Origin: Methanobrevibacter sp.
Lineage (GTDB): Archaea; Methanobacteriota; Methanobacteria; Methanobacteriales; Methanobacteriaceae
DNA: 39,732 bases
Assembly (NCBI GenBank): GCA_017434525.1
Contig: JAFRFD010000002.1
Location: 1-39,732, forward strand
Direction: 5' to 3'
Part shown: piece by piece, positions 9,280-18,126 of the stretch
How positions within the stretch are numbered: the first letter of the stretch is position 1
How the letters are laid out: every line of letters begins with the position of its first letter
The notes under the pieces: model-generated
The model's input: only the letters and a program-made list of their open reading frames with translations
Databases searched by the model: none
Told to the model about the DNA's origin: nothing
Program-made: the position numbers and the translations under genes

Positions 9280-11436
9280 TTATTTCAATTTGCTTTCAAG
9301 TTCATCAACAGAACATGTAAATTTACATTTTGGAAAACCTTTACAACCGATGAATTCACCAAAACGGCCTGAACGTTTTAAAAGTGGTTTTCCGCATTGT
9401 GGACATTCCCCAACCACTTCAGGCTCATGAACTTTAACTGCGACATTGTCTTTGCCACAATTAGGATCAAGACACATCCTTTGAAGATTCTTGCCCTTGC
9501 CTGTGGAAATCATTGGAAGTCCGCATTTCTCACACTTGGTTTTGAGAATCCTTGAGTTTCTTGGAAGGGAATATGTAACATTACAGTCAGGATAATTGGT
9601 GCATCCTACAAAAGAACCGTAACGGCCTTTCCTTTTAACAAGCCTTCCACCGCAGCTGCATTCACCGACAATATTACCTTCCTGATAAGCCTCATAAAGT
9701 TTGGAACCTATGCCTTCCATATTCTTGTTGATATCACCTAAAATCTCTTTGACTTCCTTTTCACCTTCGCCGACAACACTTTCCTTAGTGGTTTTGTCAG
9801 TGTTGATGTCTTCAAGCTTTAGTTCCAAAGACCTTGTCAGTTTCTCACTGGTCAGGTTATTACAGTAAGTGTTTAGGGTATCAATCAGGTGTTCGCCTAA
9901 AGTGTTAACCTCAATTTTGGTTCCTTCTATATATTTTCTGTCATACAATTTATCGATAATATCAGCACGGGTTGCTTTGGTACCGAGATTTTTCTTTTCA
10001 AGTTCCTTAATGAGTGATGCCTGATTATAACGGGCAGGAGGCTTGGTTTCCTTTTCCTCAGAAATCAATTCCTTGACGCTCATGACATCCCCCTCTTTAA
10101 CGTCAGGGAATCTTTCGTCATCAATCTTTTTAAATGGATAATGCTCCATCCAGCCTTTGTATGTTACCCTTCTTCGTGAAAACTTGAACTTTTCGCCTTC
10201 AATGTCCAAAGTGGTTTTCATGGTTTCGAATTTTGCGGCATCGAAAAATACTGCAATGAATCTGTATACAATCAAATCATAGATTTTCTGCTCATCGCTG
10301 TTTAGCTTAGAAGGCAGAATTCCAGTTGGGTGAATCGGAGGGTGAGCAGCATCCTCTTTTTTACCATTGTTTGGTTTCAATTTAGACGGAAGCTGGTCAA
10401 TGTGCTTTTTGAACTCATGATTTGCAGACAATTGCTTGAAAATTGAATCGAAACCTAAACTTTCCGGCAATTTTTGAGAGGAAGTACGTGGATAAGAAGT
10501 ATAACCTGCACTATAAAGATTTTGAGCGGCGACTTGAGTTCTTTTAGGTGAAAAACCAAAGACATTGTAAGCCTCAGCCTGAAGACCGCTTAAATTGAAT
10601 GGAACGGGAGGTTTGGTTTTTGAATTAGTAATTTCAATTTTGTCAACAACAGCATCTTTTCCATCACATTTGTTGAATATCTCTTCAGCCAATTCACGAT
10701 CAAAGATATTTCCTTTAACGTGCTTGATTTCAATGCCTTCAAAATCCAAAATTGCTTTTATAACCCAATAAGGCTCTGGAACAAATTCCCTAATTTCCTT
10801 TTCACGATTGACAAGAATGGATAATGTAGGAGTCTGAACCCTTCCCACGGATAATTTTAAAAATCTGTGTTTGGTTTTGCGCACTGAATTTGAAAGGGCA
10901 ATTGAAATGTTCATTCCAAAGTAATAATCAAGGATGTGGCGGGCAATACCGTTATCTACCTGATGCATATCAATATCCATTCTATTTTCATATGCATCAA
11001 TTATGTCTTTTTTTGTTAATGTGGAAAATTTCATTCTAGATGCTTTTTTAAGGGAATCTTCGCCACATGCAAATTTTAAGGCATTATACCCTATTAATGT
11101 TCCCTCTACATCATAATCGCATGCATGAATATATGAATCGGCATCCTGTCCGAACTTTTTGATGGCCCTGAGATAATTTCGAGTATAGGAACTGCTTTTG
11201 CTTGCTTCATAAGACGGCACCCAATGCAAATTGAATGAAACGCTGTATCTGTTTTCTTTTGGAATCAAAGAATACAAATGGCCAACACCAGATAAAACAG
11301 TGATATCCTTTGAATCACGTTTAAGTTCCCAATATTTAACTTTTTTATTATAAACCTTCTTTTTTGCACTTGGTGAAAGTGCTTTAGCTATTTTCTCAGC
11401 TGAACTAGGCTTTTCACATATTATTACTTCATGCAT
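9280..11436 (-). CDS. topA: DNA topoisomerase I (type IA)
   Basis: The 718-aa enzyme relaxes negative supercoils by cutting one strand. It starts with a Toprim domain (CEKPSSAEKIAKAL at 7-20, and the acidic DYDVEG at 107-112, where most relatives have DPDREG). The active-site Tyr is Y315 in TSYPRTSS. The C-terminal 120 residues hold three zinc fingers: CSCGGRLVKRKG...CTNYPDC, CEKCGLP...CLDPNC and CPQCGKPLLKRSG...CKGFPKC. Four cysteines per finger are intact. A GGGGGAAG site precedes the ATG at 11436. It is transcribed in the same direction as serB and tbp upstream. Confidence 0.95.
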   Translation of the reverse strand: MHEVIICEKPSSAEKIAKALSPSAKKKVYNKKVKYWELKRDSKDITVLSGVGHLYSLIPKENRYSVSFNLHWVPSYEASKSSSYTRNYLRAIKKFGQDADSYIHACDYDVEGTLIGYNALKFACGEDSLKKASRMKFSTLTKKDIIDAYENRMDIDMHQVDNGIARHILDYYFGMNISIALSNSVRKTKHRFLKLSVGRVQTPTLSILVNREKEIREFVPEPYWVIKAILDFEGIEIKHVKGNIFDRELAEEIFNKCDGKDAVVDKIEITNSKTKPPVPFNLSGLQAEAYNVFGFSPKRTQVAAQNLYSAGYTSYPRTSSQKLPESLGFDSIFKQLSANHEFKKHIDQLPSKLKPNNGKKEDAAHPPIHPTGILPSKLNSDEQKIYDLIVYRFIAVFFDAAKFETMKTTLDIEGEKFKFSRRRVTYKGWMEHYPFKKIDDERFPDVKEGDVMSVKELISEEKETKPPARYNQASLIKELEKKNLGTKATRADIIDKLYDRKYIEGTKIEVNTLGEHLIDTLNTYCNNLTSEKLTRSLELKLEDINTDKTTKESVVGEGEKEVKEILGDINKNMEGIGSKLYEAYQEGNIVGECSCGGRLVKRKGRYGSFVGCTNYPDCNVTYSLPRNSRILKTKCEKCGLPMISTGKGKNLQRMCLDPNCGKDNVAVKVHEPEVVGECPQCGKPLLKRSGRFGEFIGCKGFPKCKFTCSVDELESKLK

Positions 11437-11566
11437 TTACAAACTTCCCCCACATTAAAAAAAATAATAACTGAATTTAATTTAAAATAATATCTTATAT
11501 AAAAACATTTCTATGAAAAATAGTTTGGGAGAAAAAATTATTAAATTGAAAAAATAGTTTAAAAAG

Positions 11567-11728
11567 TTATTCTCTTTGAGGTTCTAAATCCTCTTGGAAA
11601 AATCCATAAAAATCAGCGCAGTAGTCACAGATGGGATATTTGCCGTTTCTGTAATATGCAAGATCGGCTTTGGCCATGTCAAATTCTTTTCCACAGATAA
11701 AACAAGTTTCGATTTTTTCTTCTGACAT
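11567..11728 (-). CDS. 53-aa zinc-ribbon protein
   Basis: A short frame from the ATG at 11728 reads MSEEKIETCFICGKEFDMAK, then ADLAYYRNGKYPICDYCADF, then YGFFQEDLEPQRE. Two CxxC pairs (C9/C12 and C34/C37) 21 residues apart make a plausible zinc ribbon, and the acidic C-terminus suggests protein rather than nucleic-acid contact. An AGGT stretch precedes the start. It sits 130 bp before topA and 43 bp after the serB fusion, on the same strand. I do not recognise a named family. Codon pattern and cysteine placement make a chance frame unlikely. Confidence 0.75.
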   Translation of the reverse strand: MSEEKIETCFICGKEFDMAKADLAYYRNGKYPICDYCADFYGFFQEDLEPQRE

Positions 11729-11771
11729 AGTATTACCTTATTAAAAAAATAAAAAAATAGAGGTTAATTGC

Positions 11772-13385
11772 TTAACCTATATTATATTTTTGCAAGAGTA
11801 AAATCTCTTCAGTGGAAACTTTTCCACCTTGTTTAAATTTAGCAAAGATTTCTTCAGCTCTTTCTTTTTCTTCACGGTTTTTATTAGCACCAGCACCGCC
11901 TTTGTTATCGGATTTCCTTTTCTTAGGTTTGTTGGAACCTAATTTTTTGTTGATAACATGGATGTCGCTTAAGATAGCTTTAAATTCTTCATGTTTAGCG
12001 GAAGCGTTTTTACGTGCTTCGATGAATTTCTTATGAGCTTCATCCGCTGCAGTTCTGATATCATCAGTTTTTCTGAAGTAAGTAAGCATTTCTTCGTGTG
12101 CTTCTTGAGCTTTTTCGGAAAGTGTAATAACTTTTTCGTGCTCTTCTTCAGATAACTTTTTAAGTTCTTGAGCTTCAGTTTTAACGGATTCATCTTCATG
12201 AATTTCCATTAACTGTTTTCTTAAATCATTTGCATTTTTAACAAGCTGATTTTCTTTTTTGATGTCTAAAACGCGAGTTTCGATGATTTTATCAATCTTT
12301 TTGATTTCATTTTCTATTTTGATTTTATCGCGTTTACCTGAAGACCATTCGAGATTTTTGATTTTGTTATTAGCTTCGTTACGAGCTTTTTTAGCAGCTT
12401 CAACTTGTTTGTTGATTTCATTACGCTCGTTTCTGAATTCAATAGCTTTATTTAAGTTTTCTTTGAGTGATGCATTCAATTCATCACGGATTTTGCGTTG
12501 TTCTTTAGCTATTTTGTTGAATTCTTCCCTTTCGTCAGCAACTTTGGAGATTTCAGCTTCTTTTTCATCTTTTTGTTTTCTTACGCCTTCCATAGTGTCA
12601 GCAAGAACAAAATCAGATTTAGGAAGTTCTTTTTTATTCTCTTTTTTATCTTCAGATTCAGCTGCTCCAGCTTCTTCAGTAGCTTCTGCTTCTTCAGCTT
12701 CTACAGCATCTTCGGTTTCTTCGTCGTCAACAGCTTCAGTTTCTTCTTCAGTGGTTAATTGATTAAGAATTTCACATAAGACTTTGCACAAGTCTTTTTC
12801 TTCTACTACTACATCAGCAATTTCTTTAACAGAATCTTTTGCATTGAAAGCAATTCCGCAACCTGCTGATTCAATCATGGAAATGTCGTTAGCGCCATCT
12901 CCAACAGCAACTACTTCATCCAAAGTAATTCCTGCTTCTTCAACATGGTCTTTTAATACATCTAATTTGGAACCAGATACTAAAGGACCAGTCACTTCAC
13001 CAGTTAATTTACCATCTTCGACTGTGAAACTATTAGTATAAACTGTTTCAACACCGAGTTTATCTTTAATTTTATCAGCCACTACATCAAAACTACCACT
13101 AATGATAGCTACATCTACATCTTTATCTTTTAGACATTTGATGGTTTTGCAAGCTCCAGGCATTAATGGAAGATCTTCAGCAACTTTCTCGATGTCTTCA
13201 ATGGAAGTTCCTTCAAGAAGTTGAACTCTGTCTTTAATAGAAGTTTCAAAGTCTATTTCACCTTGCATAGCTTTTTCAGTAATTGCAGCTATGTCCTCTT
13301 CAACATTTGCTAATTTTCCTATCTCATCTATCGCTTCACCATCAATAATAACGTTATCTAAGTCAAATACTACAAGTTTAATCAA
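11772..13385 (-). CDS. serB: Phosphoserine phosphatase (HAD) fused to acidic linker and long coiled coil
   Basis: Residues 1-205 form a HAD phosphatase of the SerB type: motif I VFDLDNV (D8, D10), motif II IISGSFD, and motif IV VGDGANDISM. SerB makes serine from phosphoserine. Residues about 215-262 are an acidic Glu/Ala/Asp linker. Residues about 263-515 are a charged coiled coil (QKDEKEAEISKVADEREEFN and onwards), followed by a basic Lys/Arg/Gly stretch and a short C-terminal tail. The coiled coil resembles COG1340-type archaeal proteins that often stand alone. I chose the TTG at 13385 (MIKLVVFDLD), which follows GGTGGT, over a TTG at 13397. It begins 13 bp after the tbp stop codon, so the pair is probably one transcript. 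Confidence 0.88.
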   Translation of the reverse strand: MIKLVVFDLDNVIIDGEAIDEIGKLANVEEDIAAITEKAMQGEIDFETSIKDRVQLLEGTSIEDIEKVAEDLPLMPGACKTIKCLKDKDVDVAIISGSFDVVADKIKDKLGVETVYTNSFTVEDGKLTGEVTGPLVSGSKLDVLKDHVEEAGITLDEVVAVGDGANDISMIESAGCGIAFNAKDSVKEIADVVVEEKDLCKVLCEILNQLTTEEETEAVDDEETEDAVEAEEAEATEEAGAAESEDKKENKKELPKSDFVLADTMEGVRKQKDEKEAEISKVADEREEFNKIAKEQRKIRDELNASLKENLNKAIEFRNERNEINKQVEAAKKARNEANNKIKNLEWSSGKRDKIKIENEIKKIDKIIETRVLDIKKENQLVKNANDLRKQLMEIHEDESVKTEAQELKKLSEEEHEKVITLSEKAQEAHEEMLTYFRKTDDIRTAADEAHKKFIEARKNASAKHEEFKAILSDIHVINKKLGSNKPKKRKSDNKGGAGANKNREEKERAEEIFAKFKQGGKVSTEEILLLQKYNIG

Positions 13386-13398
13386 TAATACCACCAAA

Positions 13399-13950
13399 TT
13401 ATATTAAATCTAGCTCACTTAATCTATCGTAAGCTCTTTCGACGCCTAATTTAGCGTCGCTACGGGTTTTAGCTCCAGTACATACAACTTTTCCGGAACC
13501 AAATAATAATAAGACCACTTTAGGATCAGATAATCTGTATACTAAACCAGGGAATTGTTCTGGTTCATATTCAGTATCTTCAAGTTCTAAAGCTACAGCC
13601 TCCAAGTTTAATGTGGATTCTAAGTTAGCAGAAGCCACGATGTTTTGAATTTTAATTTCAAACTCTTCGGGAATGTCTGTGTCGACTTTCCTCATTAAAT
13701 CTACAGTTCTCTTAATTGCTAATTTTGAGTCATCTATAGATTTTGCTCCAGTACAAACAAGTTTTCCAGAACCAAAAATTAAAGCTGCAGTTTTTGGATC
13801 TTTAAGTTTGAAAACTAAACCTGGGAATTGTTCACGATTGTAAGAAACGCCCTCTAACATGTTAGAGCTTTCAATTTCTTTTAAATCGATGTCTTTACCA
13901 ATGCTTGCAGAAGCCACAATGTTTTCTATTTTTATATCAACATCGGTCAA
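13399..13950 (-). CDS. tbp: TATA-box-binding protein
   Basis: The protein has two direct repeats of about 90 residues, each with IxNIVASA...L, EQFPGLVxxLxDPK and GSGKxVCTGAK, the saddle-forming halves of TBP, which nucleates archaeal transcription with TFB. The longest frame starts at 14004, but GGAGGT followed 6 bases later by a TTG at 13950 gives a 183-aa protein beginning TDVDIKIENIVAS, the usual archaeal TBP length, so I chose that start. Both repeats keep the conserved residues. serB follows 13 bp downstream. Confidence 0.96.
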   Translation of the reverse strand: MTDVDIKIENIVASASIGKDIDLKEIESSNMLEGVSYNREQFPGLVFKLKDPKTAALIFGSGKLVCTGAKSIDDSKLAIKRTVDLMRKVDTDIPEEFEIKIQNIVASANLESTLNLEAVALELEDTEYEPEQFPGLVYRLSDPKVVLLLFGSGKVVCTGAKTRSDAKLGVERAYDRLSELDLI

Positions 13951-14046
13951 TTTAAAACCTCCATAAGTTATTAAAATCAGTATAGTAAAATTTAAAGAAA
14001 ACAAAAAAATACGTTAAATTTTTACTAATAAAATATTTAATTTAAA

Positions 14047-14066
14047 TACTATATAAAGGTATGTTT
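14047..14066 (-). promoter_or_regulatory. tbp promoter (TATA element)
   Basis: Minus-strand sequence ACATACCTTTATATAGT contains a TATA element. Transcription would start near 14025, giving a leader of about 75 nt to the TTG at 13950. Thirteen bases (ACATACCTTTATA on the minus strand) are identical to the promoter upstream of rnp4. Confidence 0.5.
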
Positions 14067-14478
14067 ATTTAAAGGATATATTAAAATTTTAAAAGAAAAT
14101 AAAAATTTTAAAATTTTAAAATAACTTCCTATTTATATAAGAAACGTGGAAATCTATATTAACAATACCCCTTTATAAATGTTACTAATTTTTACTATTT
14201 TTTAATAAAAAATAGGTAATCAAATTGATTTTAAGAAAATATTTTCATTTATATTCTTTTAAATACTAAACATGGTAATTAAAACTAGTGGAATTGGAAA
14301 TCATTAATAAATAATCAAACATATTAAGAATGTTTTTAAATTACCACATATTACATGACATATTCAAATGACCTACGAAGAATTTAATTTAGATTAAATA
14401 CAAATTACCAAATCTAATTTTAAATGAATTTTAATTATTTAAATGAAAAAATATGACAAATTATAAAATATTCTAATT

Positions 14479-14490
14479 TTAAATATATAA
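14479..14490 (+). promoter_or_regulatory. TATA element of the CYTH-aks operon
   Basis: TTAAATATATAA is centred about 34 bp before the ATG at 14518. With the usual 24-28 bp spacing, transcription would start within about 10 bases of the start codon. There is no Shine-Dalgarno sequence, so the first gene is probably read from a leaderless or nearly leaderless transcript. Confidence 0.5.
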
Positions 14491-14517
14491 TTAATTAAAA
14501 AAAACTTGCATGATAAC

Positions 14518-15063
14518 ATGATAGAAGTTGAAGTGAAAGCGAAGATTGATAGTTTTGATGAAATTGAAGAAAGACTAGAAAAAATAGGTGCAACCAAAAC
14601 CAAAAAGGAATTTCAGGAAGACATCTACTTCAATAGCCCAATCGTTGATTTTGCCAAAACCGATGAAGCATTGAGAATAAGAACCACTACCGAAGATGAC
14701 AACACAAACATTTTCATAACATACAAAGGACCTAAAATAGACCCCAAATCAAAAACCAGAAAAGAAATTGAAATGGGAATAGACGATTCGAAAAAATGTG
14801 CAGACATCTTTGAAGAAATCGGATTTAAAAAAGTAAGGGCCGTCAGGAAAAACAGACAGTATTACGAATATGAAAATTTTGAAATATCTTTAGATGATAT
14901 TGAAGGTCTTGACCCTTATATGGAAATAGAAATATCTTTGGAAGATGGAAAGGACTACAGTGAAGCTCAAGACAAAATATTTGAACTCTTTAAAAGATTG
15001 GGGATCACTGACGGATTTGAGAGAACATCATATTTGGAGCTGTTAGAAAACCTATATAAATAA
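14518..15063 (+). CDS. cyaB: CYTH-domain protein (class IV adenylyl cyclase CyaB / triphosphatase-like)
   Basis: The 181-aa protein begins MIEVEVKAKI, which contains the ExExK motif (E3, E5, K7) that defines CYTH proteins, a tunnel fold binding triphosphates and metal. Further matches are EALRIRT, FITYKGPK, RKEIEMGIDD and YMEIEISLED. Archaeal members are annotated as CyaB or thiamine-triphosphatase-like; the true substrate is unknown and cyclase activity should not be assumed. I prefer the ATG at 14518 to the TTG at 14506 because family members start here and the promoter is very close. It is followed by aksA after 48 bp. Confidence 0.85.
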   Translation: MIEVEVKAKIDSFDEIEERLEKIGATKTKKEFQEDIYFNSPIVDFAKTDEALRIRTTTEDDNTNIFITYKGPKIDPKSKTRKEIEMGIDDSKKCADIFEEIGFKKVRAVRKNRQYYEYENFEISLDDIEGLDPYMEIEISLEDGKDYSEAQDKIFELFKRLGITDGFERTSYLELLENLYK

Positions 15064-15111
15064 AAAAGTTATTATATTATATATTAGTATTAATTTTAAG
15101 ATGTGATTATA

Positions 15112-16281
15112 TTGCAATATTTCATAAGTCATTATAACAAAGAATCTGAATTAACATTTCCGGATGACATTACAATTTATGATACAACATTAAGAGACGG
15201 GGAACAAACTCCGGGCGTTTGCTTTAGCTTTGATGAGAAATTGGAAATTGCAAGAAAGCTTGATCAATTTAAGATACATCAAATCGAAGCAGGTTTCCCG
15301 ATAGTTTCTGAAAAGGAAAAAGAAAGCGTGAAAGCGATAGCCAATGAAGGCCTTGACGCTACAATCCTTGGATTGACAAGAACAAAACCGGAAGATATCG
15401 ATGCCGCAATTGATTGTGATGTGGATGGAGTCATTACATTTGTTGGAACTTCAGATATCCACCTGGACCACAAAATGCACATTACCCGTCAAGATGCGAT
15501 TAATTTATGTGAAACCGCAGTGGACTACGCCAAAGACCATGGTTTGTTTGTAGCATTTTCAGCAGAAGATGCAACCAGAACAGACATTGAATTTTTAAAA
15601 CGCATTTATGGCAAAGCCCAAGAATGCGGAGCAGACAGAGTCCATATTGCAGACACTACCGGAGCAATTACACCACAGGGTATTAAATATCTGGTTGAAG
15701 AGCTTGTAAAAGACATTGATATCGATATTGCAGTTCATTTGCACAATGACTTTGGTTTGGCAGTTATCAACTCAATTACCGGAGTTTTAGCAGGTGCCAA
15801 AGCCGTGTCAACAACTGTAAACGGAATCGGTGAGAGAGCAGGAAATGCCTCCCTGGAAGAGCTTATAATGGCAATGAAAATATTGTACGGAAAAGATTAC
15901 GGCTTTAAAACCAAATACATCAAGGAATTATCCGACCTCGTGGCAAATGCCAGCGGGCTTCCAATTCCATACAACAAACCGGTAGTTGGAAATAACGTAT
16001 TCAGACACGAATCCGGAATCCACGTTGATGCGGTCATTGAAGAACCGTTATGCTACGAACCTTACCTTCCGGAATTGGTTGGTCAGAAAAGACAACTTGT
16101 TTTGGGAAAACATTCCGGATGCAGGGCTGTGAGAGCAAAATTAAATGAATGCGAACTTGATGTTAGTGATGAAGAGCTTATTGAAATCGTAAAGCAAGTC
16201 AAAAAATCAAGAGAAGAAGGAAAATACATCAACGACAAAGTATTCAAGGACATAGTCAAAAAAATCAGTAAAAGGGAATAG
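15112..16281 (+). CDS. aksA: AksA, trans-homoaconitate (homocitrate) synthase
   Basis: AksA condenses 2-oxoglutarate and its longer homologues with acetyl-CoA, the first step toward 7-mercaptoheptanoyl-threonine phosphate (coenzyme B). The roughly 390-aa product shows the LeuA/AksA TIM barrel: DTTLRDGEQTPGVCFS, QIEAGFPIVS, VAFSAEDATRT, ADTTGA, HLHNDFGLAV, NGIGERAGNA and HESGIHVDAV, closely matching the archaeal AksA sequences I know. It lacks the C-terminal leucine-binding regulatory domain of LeuA, which argues against isopropylmalate synthase. Starts at GTG 15103 and TTG 15112 are both possible; the TTG follows GTGAT at good spacing. aksD follows after 6 bp. Confidence 0.88.
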   Translation: MQYFISHYNKESELTFPDDITIYDTTLRDGEQTPGVCFSFDEKLEIARKLDQFKIHQIEAGFPIVSEKEKESVKAIANEGLDATILGLTRTKPEDIDAAIDCDVDGVITFVGTSDIHLDHKMHITRQDAINLCETAVDYAKDHGLFVAFSAEDATRTDIEFLKRIYGKAQECGADRVHIADTTGAITPQGIKYLVEELVKDIDIDIAVHLHNDFGLAVINSITGVLAGAKAVSTTVNGIGERAGNASLEELIMAMKILYGKDYGFKTKYIKELSDLVANASGLPIPYNKPVVGNNVFRHESGIHVDAVIEEPLCYEPYLPELVGQKRQLVLGKHSGCRAVRAKLNECELDVSDEELIEIVKQVKKSREEGKYINDKVFKDIVKKISKRE

Positions 16282-16287
16282 ATTGAA

Positions 16288-17541
16288 ATGAACATTACTG
16301 AAAAAATATTATCCTCAAAAGCGGGCCATGAAGTAACCCCCGGTGAAATTATAGAAATTCCTGTTGACCTTGCAATGTCACACGATGGAACCAGCCCACC
16401 TGCTATAAAAACCTTTGAAAAACTAGCAGATAAAGTATGGGACCCAGAAAAAATAGCTATTATCTTTGATCATAACATCCCCGCAAATACAATTGGTTCT
16501 GCCGAATTTCAGAAAGTCTGCAGAAACTTTATTAAGACTCAAAACATTACTAAAAACTTTATTCATGGCGAAGGAATTTGCCATCAGGTAGTTCCTGAAA
16601 TGGGATTGGTCGAGCCTGGAAAAGTAATTGTAGGTGCCGATTCACATACATGTACTTATGGTGCTTTTGGAGCGTTTTCAACAGGCATGGGTGCAACAGA
16701 CCTTGCGATGGTTTGGGCGACAGGTAAAACCTGGTTTATGGTTCCTGAAGCCATTAAAATGACTGTTGAAGGTGAACTTAATCCATACATTGCACCAAAA
16801 GACATCATATTAAATATCATAGGAGAAATTGGAATCGCCGGCGCAACCTATAAAACCGCTGAATTTTGCGGGTCAACAATAGAAAACATGGGCGTTGAAG
16901 GAAGGGCAACCATGTGTAATATGGCCATTGAAATGGGAGCGAAAAATGGAATTATGGAACCAAATCAAGACGTCATCAATTACATTTGTAAAAGAACCGG
17001 CAAAACACAGGATCAACTAAATATTGTTAAATCAGACACTGATGCTATATACTCAAAAGAGATGGCATTCGACATAACCGATATTGATCCTCAAATAGCC
17101 TGTCCGAATGATGTCGACAATGTCTGTGACATCTCAAAAATTGAAGGAACACCTATAGACCAATGTTTAATAGGCTCATGTACAAACGGAAGATTATCCG
17201 ATTTAAAAGATGCTTGTGAAATTCTTGAAAATCATAAAATATGTAATGATGTCAGACTACTAATCCTTCCGGCTTCAAGGGAAATCTACAAAAAAGCGAT
17301 GCATTTGGGCTACATCGACACATTCATTGATGCTGGCGCAATAATCTGCAATCCAGGTTGTGGACCTTGCCTTGGAGGGCATATGGGAGTATTATCAGAA
17401 GGGGAATCTTGCATCTCAACAACAAACAGAAACTTTAAAGGTAGAATGGGAGATCCTAAATCCTCCGTTTACCTATCAAATTCAAAAGTAGTAGCTGCTT
17501 CAGCAATTACAGGAGTTATTACAAATCCAAAAGACCTATAG
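16288..17541 (+). CDS. aksD: AksD, homoaconitase large subunit (aconitase/LeuC family)
   Basis: The 417-aa protein is the large subunit of a two-subunit aconitase-type dehydratase that would isomerise the homocitrate made by AksA. It has VDLAMSHDGTSPPAI, the VGADSHTCTYGAFGAFSTGM active-site segment, CLIGSCTNGRLSDL (cluster Cys) and CNPGCGPCLGGHMG (the other two [4Fe-4S] Cys). Pairing with aksA 6 bp upstream supports the coenzyme B pathway rather than leucine synthesis, though LeuC-type activity cannot be excluded. The small subunit (AksE/LeuD type) is not in this window. The first DUF98 gene starts 8 bp downstream, within TAGTGATTTAAATG. Confidence 0.88.
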   Translation: MNITEKILSSKAGHEVTPGEIIEIPVDLAMSHDGTSPPAIKTFEKLADKVWDPEKIAIIFDHNIPANTIGSAEFQKVCRNFIKTQNITKNFIHGEGICHQVVPEMGLVEPGKVIVGADSHTCTYGAFGAFSTGMGATDLAMVWATGKTWFMVPEAIKMTVEGELNPYIAPKDIILNIIGEIGIAGATYKTAEFCGSTIENMGVEGRATMCNMAIEMGAKNGIMEPNQDVINYICKRTGKTQDQLNIVKSDTDAIYSKEMAFDITDIDPQIACPNDVDNVCDISKIEGTPIDQCLIGSCTNGRLSDLKDACEILENHKICNDVRLLILPASREIYKKAMHLGYIDTFIDAGAIICNPGCGPCLGGHMGVLSEGESCISTTNRNFKGRMGDPKSSVYLSNSKVVAASAITGVITNPKDL

Positions 17542-17549
17542 TGATTTAA

Positions 17550-18113
17550 ATGTCAACAAACAAAAATGAAGCAAACAAGAGACTTATAGAAAAAATGAAT
17601 GATTTAGAAAACGAGTATGGCCAGACATTTTCCAACACCCAAAAAATCCTTCTAACAACAGACGGTTCAATTACTGCAATATTGGATGTTTTATATGGAA
17701 AAATTAATCTATTCACAATTGACCAGCATTTCGGCATAGCCGATGAAAGCCATGCGAAATTAGTCAATGTTGATGCAGGCGATAAGATTAACTTCAGAGA
17801 AGTTATAATGCATAAAGGAGGTCGTCCTTTAATATATGCAATATCACATGTTCCACTTGGCAGGTGCAGTGATGAGATATGCAGCGATTTGCTTAGGGCA
17901 GATATACCAATCGGAAGAATCCTAAAAAACTATAAAATCGAATCAAGAAGGGAAGTCAATAATATCTTCATCGAAAAACCAAATGAAAAGCTACAGGACT
18001 TGTTCAAAACAGACGAGGACTTCCTAGCTCGTGATTATGTAATTATCAACAATGAGGAAATATTGATGTGGATTAAAGAGATGTTTCCTGTAAGCTATTT
18101 TACAGAAATTTAA
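17550..18113 (+). CDS. Chorismate-pyruvate-lyase-like protein (DUF98), copy 1
   Basis: The 187-aa protein is the first of three tandem paralogues. It shares with them an N-terminal TQKILL segment, ILDVLYGxxNLF, REVIxHKxGRPLxYAxSxxP, RCS, a TGxI/IGRIL loop and a C-terminal KExxPxSxF. The family relates to UbiC: the Arg of REV and the Glu of KE-x-x-P sit where UbiC has its product-binding Arg and Glu. In methanogens a DUF98 member is thought to make 4-hydroxybenzoate from chorismate for methanopterin. This copy has RDY where the other two have REY late in the chain. It is in an operon with aksD. Confidence 0.75.
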   Translation: MSTNKNEANKRLIEKMNDLENEYGQTFSNTQKILLTTDGSITAILDVLYGKINLFTIDQHFGIADESHAKLVNVDAGDKINFREVIMHKGGRPLIYAISHVPLGRCSDEICSDLLRADIPIGRILKNYKIESRREVNNIFIEKPNEKLQDLFKTDEDFLARDYVIINNEEILMWIKEMFPVSYFTEI

Positions 18114-18126
18114 AACGGAGGTCAAA

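Larger units (their letters stand above)
13951..14517. other. 567-bp divergent intergenic region (tbp / CYTH-aks operon)
   Basis: This is the longest gene-free stretch in the window and is extremely AT-rich, with repeated TTTTAAAATTTTAAAA tracts at 14085-14120. It holds a minus-strand tbp TATA element (14047-14064), a plus-strand TTTATATAA at 14132-14140, and a plus-strand CCCCTTTATAAATG at about 14167-14180. Neither of the last two is placed correctly for the CYTH gene, which has its own TATA close to its start. No frame longer than a few codons with a ribosome site was found. Confidence 0.6.

Noticed and set aside
12259..12762. 167-codon and overlapping 86-codon plus-strand frames opposite the serB coiled coil
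   Set aside because: Ser/Phe-rich low-complexity shadows created by antisense reading of Glu/Lys/Ala codons.
14085..14120. TTTTAAAATTTTAAAA tracts upstream of tbp
   Set aside because: Considered as a repeat element or origin, but it is simple AT-rich low complexity without spaced units.
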